A DNA stretch of 5,001 nt from Flavobacteriaceae bacterium (GTDB taxonomy: Bacteria > Bacteroidota > Bacteroidia > Flavobacteriales > Flavobacteriaceae). Both the position numbers and the translations under genes were made by a program. Below, one piece after another: positions 1-5,001 of the stretch. Location: the NCBI GenBank assembly GCA_018674025.1, contig JABHBC010000060.1, forward strand, positions 1 to 5,001. The letters are read 5' to 3'. The notes beneath the pieces were generated by a model. That model saw only the letters and a list, made by a program, of their open reading frames with translations. It made no database searches and was not told where the DNA came from. Each line of letters starts with the position of its first letter. The stretch's first letter is position 1.

Positions 1-60
1 TAAATAACAACAAAATATATGAAATACCTTCTAAGTAGCTTATTATTCTAAATACTTTTA
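1..60. other. Short AT-rich stretch downstream of lgt, no gene recognised
   Basis: These 60 bases lie beyond the lgt stop codon, at the window edge. The minus strand has no ATG here. The plus strand has only a ten-codon reading frame (ATG at 19, TAA at 49). A weak TAAG-TAG-CTTA hairpin (four-base-pair stem) lies near 32-42, but no T-run follows it in the direction of lgt transcription, so I do not call a terminator. Whether the operon continues to the left cannot be seen. Confidence 0.5.
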
Positions 61-876
61 TCATTTTCTAAACATATAATAAATGCCGAGAAATATAAAT
101 GGAATACTAAGTGTTTGGCCTGTGTTCATTCCAAGTATCCAGTCTTCTCTTCCGGCAACTTGTGCCTCTTTAAAGAATTCCACAATAAATCTTGTTACCC
201 ATAAAAGTGTTAAAAACAATCCAAACATGTATCCAGATTTTAATGCTTTTGATGTTTTCCAATAAGTATAATATACTATCACAAATACAATTAAATATCC
301 AAATGCTTCATAAAGTTGACCAGGATGTCTTGGTTCTGTTTCACCTATTGCCTTAAATACAACACCAAAAACACTATCTGTTTTATGACCAATTATTTCA
401 GAATTAAAAAAGTTTCCAAGTCTAATAAATACTGCTCCTATTGAAACAGGAATTACAAGTCTGTCTAAAATCCATAAAATATTCTTCTTTAAGACTTTTT
501 TATTGTACAAATACATTGAAAATATTATTCCAATGGCTGCTCCATGACTAGCAAGACCTCTAAATCCAGTAAATTCAAATGAAGGGTTAAACCTAAAAGG
601 AAGAAAAACACTTAGAAAGTCTTGTTTAAATAGTTCTGGTTGGTAAAAAATTACATGACCTAATCTAGCTCCAATGATAGTACCTAGAATAGTATACATA
701 AATAAAGAGTCTAAGCTTTCTTCACTTAAAGACTCTTTGTTGTATATTTTTTTCATCACATAATGCCCAATAGTAAATGCGGCTATCCACATTAAACTGT
801 AGTAATGAATAGTGAACTTTCCGAATATGTTAATACCTTCTGAAGAAGGGTCCCAAACTATGTCTAATGCATACAT
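61..876 (-). CDS. lgt: Prolipoprotein diacylglyceryl transferase (Lgt)
   Basis: Integral inner-membrane enzyme that moves a diacylglyceryl group from phosphatidylglycerol to the lipobox cysteine of prolipoproteins, the first step of lipoprotein maturation. The 271 residues are near the usual family length (E. coli 291). Several hydrophobic segments are visible (roughly 24-40, 57-79, 112-125, 134-150, 193-206, 217-232, 252-268). Family landmarks are present: HYYSLMW at 24-30; GARLGHVIFY at 69-78; SHG at 110-112, whose His111 matches the conserved E. coli His103; the signature IRLGNFFNSEIIG at 151-163 with Arg152, Asn155, Glu160 and Gly163; HPGQLYE at 184-190; and RFIVEFF at 229-235. The start is the ATG at 876, 12 nt after the yidD stop, with no Shine-Dalgarno sequence. 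It is the last visible gene of the folE-cysS-yidD-lgt cluster. Nothing looks broken. Confidence 0.97.
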   Translation of the reverse strand: MYALDIVWDPSSEGINIFGKFTIHYYSLMWIAAFTIGHYVMKKIYNKESLSEESLDSLFMYTILGTIIGARLGHVIFYQPELFKQDFLSVFLPFRFNPSFEFTGFRGLASHGAAIGIIFSMYLYNKKVLKKNILWILDRLVIPVSIGAVFIRLGNFFNSEIIGHKTDSVFGVVFKAIGETEPRHPGQLYEAFGYLIVFVIVYYTYWKTSKALKSGYMFGLFLTLLWVTRFIVEFFKEAQVAGREDWILGMNTGQTLSIPFIFLGIYYMFRK

Positions 877-888
877 ATTATATAAGTT

Positions 889-1125
889 TTATTTTTTAAT
901 ATCTTTTTTTGGTACAGGATCATATCCTGATTTACCCCAAGGGTGACAGCTGAATACTCTTACAATCATCAATTTCGAACCTTTAAAAACTCCATGTTCT
1001 TTTAATGCTTCTATTGAATATTGTGAGCATGTAGGTTGAAATCTACAAGTAGCTGGGGTTAAAGGTGAAATTAAATTCTGATAAATTTTAATTAAAAAAA
1101 TTAAAGGTAAAGTTAGAATTTTCAT
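889..1125 (-). CDS. yidD: Membrane protein insertion efficiency factor YidD
   Basis: Small membrane-associated protein of 78 residues. In other bacteria YidD assists insertion of inner-membrane proteins by the YidC/Sec route; its exact mechanism is not settled. The N-terminus is a short hydrophobic/amphipathic helix (residues 1-20). The family core follows: CRFQPTCSQY at 27-36 and CHPWGKSGYDPVP at 60-72, containing the three conserved cysteines (27, 33, 60) and the HPW-G-GYDPVP block. Length is normal for the family. The start ATG lies 2 nt after the cysS stop (TGAAAATG), which suggests translational coupling to cysS. In many bacteria yidD sits between rnpA and yidC; here it is instead beside lgt, another envelope-biogenesis gene. 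Confidence 0.96.
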   Translation of the reverse strand: MKILTLPLIFLIKIYQNLISPLTPATCRFQPTCSQYSIEALKEHGVFKGSKLMIVRVFSCHPWGKSGYDPVPKKDIKK

Positions 1126-1127
1126 TT

Positions 1128-2609
1128 TCAGTTAATTGAATATGTAGTTTCATTATTACTATCATTTAATGAGATTCCACCTTTGGATAAATCATCTCTA
1201 ATTTTATCACTTAAGGCATAATTTTTATTTAACCTAGCTTCGTTTCTTAATTCAATCAATAAGCTAATTGCAGAATCTAGTTTGTCCGAATTAGAATCAG
1301 AGTTATTATTGATTTCTAAACCTAAAATATCAAAAACAAACTCATTAAATTTTTGTTGAATAACTTTTAAATCTTTTGCAGATATTTTGGCTTTTCCCAT
1401 TTTAACCTGATTTATAAATTTAACTGAATTGAATAATTCGGCAATTAAAATAGGAGTATTAAAATCATCATTTAAAGCATTGTAACAGTTTGAGACCCAA
1501 TTATTAATATCAAAATCTGAACTACTTGAGCTTTTTAAATTTTTTAAACTTTTTTGAGCTTCCATTAGTTTATTAAATCCTTTTTCAGAGGCCTCAATTG
1601 CTTCGCTGCTAAAATCTAATACACTTCTATAATGCGCTTGAAGTATAAAAAAGCGGATAACACTGGAAGAAAAGGGTTTACTTAAAATGGGATTATTTCC
1701 TGATAAAATATCTCCTGGTAAAATATTATTACCAGTAGACTTAGCCATTTTATTACCATTCAATGTTAGCATATTAGCGTGCATCCATATATTAGCCGGA
1801 CTTGTATTATTGCATGCAATAGATTGGGCTATTTCACATTCGTGATGTGGAAATTTTAAATCCATTCCACCTCCGTGAATATCAAAATTATCACCTAGAT
1901 ATTTAGTACTCATTGCAGTACACTCTAAATGCCATCCAGGAAAACCTAACCCCCAAGGAGAGTTCCATTTCATTATATGACTATCATCAGCTTTTTTCCA
2001 AAGTGCAAAATCTTGAGGATTTTTTTTGTCACTTTGTCCATCTAGTTTTCTAGAATTATGAACCAAATCTTCAATATTTCGTTTACTTAAAATTCCATAA
2101 TTATTTGTTTTGTTATACTTTATTACATCAAAATATATGGAGCCATTTACTTCATATGCAAGCTTGTTTTTAAGTATGGTTTTGATTATTTCAATCTGCT
2201 CTATTATATGACCAGTTGCAGTAGGTTCAATGCTGGGCGGAAGCAAATTAAATTCACTTAAAGTATTATGAAAATCTACTGTGTATTTTTGAACAACTTC
2301 CATTGGCTCAATCTCCTCAAGCCTTGCTTTTTTGCTTATTCTATCTTCACCATTATCTGAATCATTTTCAAGATGGCCAGCGTCAGTAATATTTCTCACA
2401 TAGCGAACTTTATAACCAAGATGAAGTAAATATCGATATATGATGTCAAATGACATAAATGTCCTAACATTTCCAAGGTGAACATTACTATAAACAGTAG
2501 GGCCACAAACATACATTCCTACTCTTTTTTTGTTAATAGGTTTGAATTTTTCTTTCTTGCCAGTTAATGAGTTGTATATGTAAAGAATGTTTTCTTTTGT
2601 TAAGGACAT
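1128..2609 (-). CDS. cysS: Cysteine--tRNA ligase (CysRS)
   Basis: Cytoplasmic class I aminoacyl-tRNA synthetase that charges tRNA-Cys with cysteine using ATP. The protein has 493 residues, slightly longer than E. coli (461). CGPTVYSNVHLGN at 35-47 carries the first zinc cysteine (Cys35) and the HIGH-type motif in the form HLGN. GWHLEC at 225-230 gives the second zinc ligand (Cys230). FPHHECEIAQ at 253-262 gives His255 and Glu259, matching E. coli His234 and Glu238. The KMSKS loop reads KMAKS at 287-291, followed by TGN. The C-terminal part (from about 335) is the helical tRNA-binding region, with a run of five serines at 360-364. The ATG at 2609 fits the usual N-terminus and lies 16 nt after folE. 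All catalytic and zinc positions I can place are kept, so the enzyme should be active. Confidence 0.98.
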   Translation of the reverse strand: MSLTKENILYIYNSLTGKKEKFKPINKKRVGMYVCGPTVYSNVHLGNVRTFMSFDIIYRYLLHLGYKVRYVRNITDAGHLENDSDNGEDRISKKARLEEIEPMEVVQKYTVDFHNTLSEFNLLPPSIEPTATGHIIEQIEIIKTILKNKLAYEVNGSIYFDVIKYNKTNNYGILSKRNIEDLVHNSRKLDGQSDKKNPQDFALWKKADDSHIMKWNSPWGLGFPGWHLECTAMSTKYLGDNFDIHGGGMDLKFPHHECEIAQSIACNNTSPANIWMHANMLTLNGNKMAKSTGNNILPGDILSGNNPILSKPFSSSVIRFFILQAHYRSVLDFSSEAIEASEKGFNKLMEAQKSLKNLKSSSSSDFDINNWVSNCYNALNDDFNTPILIAELFNSVKFINQVKMGKAKISAKDLKVIQQKFNEFVFDILGLEINNNSDSNSDKLDSAISLLIELRNEARLNKNYALSDKIRDDLSKGGISLNDSNNETTYSIN

Positions 2610-2625
2610 TAATTAAAGTTAAGAA

Positions 2626-3312
2626 TTATAAACCTTCAAAAGAAGTTTCTAATTGAATATATTTTAAAAACTCTTCTCTAACTTCTGGTTTTTTGAATGC
2701 ACCACCAAATTCACTTGTTATTGTACTACAGCCTGTATCTTTAATTCCTCTGGAATTTACACATAAATGTTTAGCATCTATAACGCATGCTACATCATTA
2801 GTATTTAATACACTTTGTAATTCTTTTACAACTTGCATAGTTAATCTTTCTTGTACTTGAGGTCTTTTAGAAAAATAATCTACAATTCTATTCATTTTAG
2901 ATAACCCCACAACAGTTCCATTTGAAATGTAAGCAATATGAGCTTTTCCAACTATAGGTAACAAATGATGTTCACAAGTAGAGTAAACAGTTATATTTTT
3001 TTCTACCAACATTTCATTATATTGATATTTGTTTTCAAAAGTGGATGAAACAGGTTTCTTTATGGGGTTTAAACCTCCAAAAATTTCATTAACATAAGCT
3101 TTAGCAACTCTTTTTGGAGTTCCTTTCAAGCTGTCATCTGTTAAATCAAGACCCAGTGTATGAAGAATATTTCTCATATTTTCTTCAATAATTGAAATTT
3201 TCTCATCATCAGATAATTCAAAAGCATCAATTCTTAATGGAGTTTCAGTTGATGAACCTACATGGTCATCTCCGAAATTATCAATGTGTTTTGCTAAATT
3301 ATTTTCTTTCAT
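2626..3312 (-). CDS. folE: GTP cyclohydrolase I (FolE)
   Basis: Converts GTP to 7,8-dihydroneopterin triphosphate, the entry step to tetrahydrofolate and also to queuosine-type deazapurines and pterins. The protein has 228 residues, close to the E. coli enzyme (222). Zinc and catalytic residues are in place: CEHHLLP at 113-119 (Cys113, His115, His116) and KHLCVNSRG at 181-189 (His182, Cys184, Arg188), matching E. coli Cys110, His112, His113, His179, Cys181 and Arg185. The central block SKMNRIVDYFSKRPQVQERL (138-157) and the C-terminal TSEFGGAF (199-206) are also typical. The first 30 or so residues are a variable acidic leader. The start ATG at 3312 has A-rich sequence before it and no Shine-Dalgarno, as is usual in Bacteroidota. 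It is the first gene of the minus-strand cluster, with a good -7 box about 35 nt upstream of the start. Confidence 0.98.
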   Translation of the reverse strand: MKENNLAKHIDNFGDDHVGSSTETPLRIDAFELSDDEKISIIEENMRNILHTLGLDLTDDSLKGTPKRVAKAYVNEIFGGLNPIKKPVSSTFENKYQYNEMLVEKNITVYSTCEHHLLPIVGKAHIAYISNGTVVGLSKMNRIVDYFSKRPQVQERLTMQVVKELQSVLNTNDVACVIDAKHLCVNSRGIKDTGCSTITSEFGGAFKKPEVREEFLKYIQLETSFEGL

Positions 3313-3464
3313 TTTGTATTTTAAATTTCTAAATTAGACGTAATTCAAAGATAGTAATTAATAATAAGGTTGGGTATTTATTAATAATATAAAATGTTAA
3401 ATTTATTATAATTTCAATTATCTAAAAAATTGATTTAAATTAGCTTAAGCTTTGCCCAAATTTT
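3313..3464. other. Divergent intergenic region between folE and the secreted-protein pair
   Basis: This 152-nt AT-rich spacer separates two divergently transcribed units. It holds the putative folE -7 box. A ten-base direct repeat (ATTAATAATA) occurs at 3357-3366 and 3380-3389, and a ten-base perfect palindrome (TTATTAATAA) at 3378-3387 overlaps the second copy. Both are low-complexity A/T sequences and may be chance. For the plus-strand genes only an imperfect -7-like sequence (AAGCTTTG, 3447-3454) is visible, very close to the start codon. No RNA gene is recognised. Confidence 0.6.
3346..3353 (-). promoter_or_regulatory. Putative Bacteroidetes-type -7 box for the folE operon
   Basis: On the minus strand this reads TATCTTTG, an exact match to the Bacteroidetes -7 consensus TAnnTTTG. 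Transcription starting a few bases downstream (near 3340) would give a leader of about 28 nt before the folE ATG. No TTG is seen at the expected -33 distance, so the match rests on the -7 element alone. In such AT-rich DNA a chance match is possible, but this is the only full match I found in the intergenic region and it is well placed. Confidence 0.5.
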
Positions 3465-3944
3465 ATGAAAAAAATAAACTTCTTTATAATACTTTGTTTT
3501 TCAATTAATTTGGTATTTTCTCAACATAATAATTTTTCAAATAAAAGCTCTAGTGAAAACAATTCATATAATTGGATTGTTGATTACCCTGATAATATTA
3601 GATTACCTTTTACAAATCTAGAAATCCAAAAGCTTAAATATATTTATGGTGATCAATTGAAAAAATATGTTTTGGACAAACCATCTAGAGTTAAGGATAT
3701 TAAACATATTTTAAGAAATAGGGTTGTAATCCAAAATGAAGATGTAAAGGATATTTCAAATTACCCGCTTTTATCCACTGTTTCTATTTTTGATGTTTTT
3801 AACAATTCAATACAATTTCCTTTATTTAATAAAGACAATTTTAATCCATTGATTTATAATTTTAATTTTAATTCAAAAACAAGATTAATCTACAGAGTTG
3901 ATAATACTAATTATTTAATTGTCATTAAATCAAAGTTTAATTAA
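3465..3944 (+). CDS. Small secreted protein of unknown function
   Basis: I cannot assign a function. The 159-residue product begins with a clear Sec signal peptide: MKK, a hydrophobic core at about 5-18, and likely cleavage after FSQ (residue 20). The only cysteine (Cys11) lies inside the hydrophobic core without a lipobox, so it should not be a lipoprotein. The mature part, about 139 residues, has a Ser/Asn-rich linker (21-35), then WIVDYPDN (37-44), a probable helix at about 51-70, a basic stretch DIKHILRNRVVI (78-89), and an Asn/Phe/Tyr-rich C-terminus with alternating, strand-like pattern ending YRVDNTNYLIVIKSKFN (143-159). It has no cysteines and no further membrane segment. It is followed after 7 nt by the CUB/PKD protein gene, so the two are probably co-transcribed and may act together outside the cell. 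I have a vague memory of similar small proteins beside large surface-protein genes in flavobacteria, but cannot verify it. Confidence 0.85.
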   Translation: MKKINFFIILCFSINLVFSQHNNFSNKSSSENNSYNWIVDYPDNIRLPFTNLEIQKLKYIYGDQLKKYVLDKPSRVKDIKHILRNRVVIQNEDVKDISNYPLLSTVSIFDVFNNSIQFPLFNKDNFNPLIYNFNFNSKTRLIYRVDNTNYLIVIKSKFN

Positions 3945-3951
3945 AGCATAT

Positions 3952-5001
3952 ATGAATAATTATCTAGTTCTGTTTTTTATGCTTTTACCATTTATTGGTT
4001 TATCTCAAGACATATTAATTAGTGAAGGTGGTACTATAAATACCTGTTCTGGTACTTTACTTGATTCAGGGGGAGCTAGCGGAAATTATTCTAGTAATGA
4101 AAATTATTCCATAACTATTTGTCCTGATAATCCTGGTCAAAATATTGAATTAGATTTTATTTCTTTTAGTACACAACTTAATGCTGATATTTTAACAATT
4201 TATGATGGGCCTGATAACACAGGAACAGGAACAACTTATTCAGGAAATGCTACTCAAAGTCCCGGTTTTATTACTGCTACTAATGCAACTGGTTGTATAA
4301 CTGTTGAGTTTTTTAGTAATGCTGCAGCAAACACAACTGGATTTGCAGCAAATATTTCATGTTATGAACCATGTCAAGAAATTATTGGTTCCATTGATAG
4401 TGTTTCTCCAGAACCAAATGCAGAAGGTCAGGTGACAGTTTGCCCTGGAGAAGAAGTAACTTTTACAGCATCTGGTGAGTTTTCCAACTCAAGTGAAGGC
4501 GCAACTTTTGCCTGGGAATTTGGAGATGGTACAACAGCAGAAGGGTTAACCGTTAGTAAGGTATATGATCAGTCTGGAATCTTTTCGGCTGGACTTGTTA
4601 TTACAGATACTAATCCTCTTGGGTGTTCTTCATTACAAATTACTCAAATTGTAATTGTAGCTCCTTCAATTGATTTTACCGGTACTGAAGCCGGAAAGAC
4701 TGAACTTTGTTTTGGTGATTCAACAACATTATTTGGTGTGGCCGAAAGTACACAATTAGAAGATTGTGCCCCTGAAATATTTGAACAGACTTGGCTTGAA
4801 GATACTCAGACTACAGGGCAGCAAGCTTCTTATGAATCTACAATTTCTGTTGAGTGTTACGCAGATGGCTTAGAATTTACGGATGTTTCTCAGCTTATTC
4901 AAATATGCGTAGTTATTGAACACTCCTTTATTGGAGATTTAGATATGTTATTAACAGCTCCAAATGGTCAATCTGTTTATTTTGCACAATATGGTGATGG
5001 A
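3952..5001 (+). CDS. Secreted multidomain CUB-PKD-P-domain protein, N-terminal part (runs off the window)
   Basis: The frame is open from the ATG at 3952 to the last base: 350 residues with no stop, so the gene is cut by the window edge. Residues 1-19 are a signal peptide, with likely cleavage after LSQ. Residues about 24-137 form a CUB-like domain with cysteines 32, 57, 115 and 137 and the motif DILTIYDGPD (79-88). Residues about 145-236 form a PKD domain with WEFGDG at 188-193. From about 278 a P-domain-like (proprotein convertase P / Homo B) jelly-roll begins, recognised by VVIEHSFIGDLDMLLTAPNG (320-339). In Bacteroidota such proteins are usually large and end in a T9SS sorting domain, often the gliding-motility-associated type; that end is not visible here. 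No protease domain is seen, so an adhesive or structural role is as likely as an enzymatic one. There is no Shine-Dalgarno; the start is chosen for its position before the signal peptide and 7 nt after the previous stop. Confidence 0.9.
   Translation, partial: MNNYLVLFFMLLPFIGLSQDILISEGGTINTCSGTLLDSGGASGNYSSNENYSITICPDNPGQNIELDFISFSTQLNADILTIYDGPDNTGTGTTYSGNATQSPGFITATNATGCITVEFFSNAAANTTGFAANISCYEPCQEIIGSIDSVSPEPNAEGQVTVCPGEEVTFTASGEFSNSSEGATFAWEFGDGTTAEGLTVSKVYDQSGIFSAGLVITDTNPLGCSSLQITQIVIVAPSIDFTGTEAGKTELCFGDSTTLFGVAESTQLEDCAPEIFEQTWLEDTQTTGQQASYESTISVECYADGLEFTDVSQLIQICVVIEHSFIGDLDMLLTAPNGQSVYFAQYGDG
4021..4362 (+). other. CUB-like domain region
   Basis: Encodes residues 24-137 of the partial surface protein. 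Evidence is the four-cysteine spacing (32, 57, 115, 137), the DILTIYDGPD core with the usual CUB tyrosine-aspartate-glycine, and the C-terminal pattern ITVEFFSN followed by GFAANISC. CUB domains bind proteins or glycans and are common at the N-terminus of flavobacterial secreted proteins. Domain limits are by eye. Confidence 0.8.
4384..4659 (+). other. PKD domain region
   Basis: Encodes residues about 145-236. The marker is WEFGDG (188-193), followed by TVSKVYDQSGIFSAGLVITD (200-219), the normal order of PKD strands. Cys164 and Cys225 may form an intradomain disulfide. PKD modules are Ig-like spacers and binding domains in extracellular bacterial proteins. Confidence 0.88.
4783..5001 (+). other. 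Start of a P-domain-like (proprotein convertase P) module, truncated by the window
   Basis: Encodes residues 278-350. The recognisable block is IEHSFIGDLDMLLTAPNGQS (322-341), which matches the HtyrGDL-x-L-x-sPxG pattern of P/Homo B domains. The preceding strand region has two cysteines (302, 319) that could pair. The second half of the domain lies outside the window, so the assignment rests on this motif. Confidence 0.72.

Noticed and set aside
32..42. TAAG-TAG-CTTA hairpin as terminator of the operon
   Set aside because: The stem is only four base pairs, mostly A/T, and no T-run follows it in the direction of lgt transcription.
19..51. Plus-strand ATG followed by signal-peptide-like codons (MKYLLSSLLF) and a stop
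   Set aside because: Only ten codons, with a stop at 49-51. It may resemble a signal peptide start by chance in AT-rich DNA, and no downstream coding continues in frame.
83..265. A 60-codon plus-strand reading frame inside lgt
   Set aside because: It lies opposite well-conserved Lgt coding sequence, has no recognisable protein features, and is best explained as a shadow of lgt.
3313..3464. Riboswitch or small RNA upstream of folE
   Set aside because: The expected folE leader is only about 28 nt, and the rest is low-complexity A/T sequence without GC-rich stems, so there is no support for a structured RNA.
3465..3524. Lipoprotein signal in the small secreted protein because of Cys11
   Set aside because: The cysteine is preceded by IIL, lies in the middle of the hydrophobic core and does not fit a lipobox; a standard signal peptidase I site after residue 20 fits better.

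Overview
The window looks like a piece of a chromosome from a Bacteroidota bacterium, most likely class Flavobacteriia. Four things point there. The DNA is strongly AT-rich. None of the starts has a Shine-Dalgarno sequence. A perfect Bacteroidetes-type -7 promoter box (TAnnTTTG) lies upstream of folE. The right end encodes Sec-secreted proteins built from CUB, PKD and P-domain-like modules, which are typical of surface or secreted proteins of gliding, type IX secretion (T9SS) bacteria. The genus cannot be told from this window.

Left two-thirds, minus strand (61-3312): a tight cluster read right to left as folE (GTP cyclohydrolase I), cysS (cysteinyl-tRNA synthetase), yidD (membrane protein insertion factor) and lgt (prolipoprotein diacylglyceryl transferase). 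Gaps between genes are 16, 2 and 12 nt, so this is very likely one operon. It mixes pterin/folate precursor synthesis, translation, and membrane-protein and lipoprotein biogenesis. All four genes look intact, with their catalytic or metal-binding residues present. Bases 1-60 hold no recognisable gene.

Middle (3313-3464): a 152-nt divergent intergenic region, very AT-rich. It carries the probable folE promoter on the minus strand. No convincing promoter is visible on the plus strand.

Right third, plus strand (3465-5001): two secreted-protein genes 7 nt apart. The first encodes a 159-residue protein of unknown function with a signal peptide. The second runs off the right edge; its visible 350 residues are a signal peptide, a CUB domain, a PKD domain and the start of a P-domain-like (proprotein convertase P / Homo B) module. 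The second is probably the N-terminus of a large multidomain cell-surface or secreted protein. The small unknown protein next to it is the least explained item here and the best candidate for something undescribed. I see no RNA genes, CRISPR arrays, insertion sequences or prophage genes.
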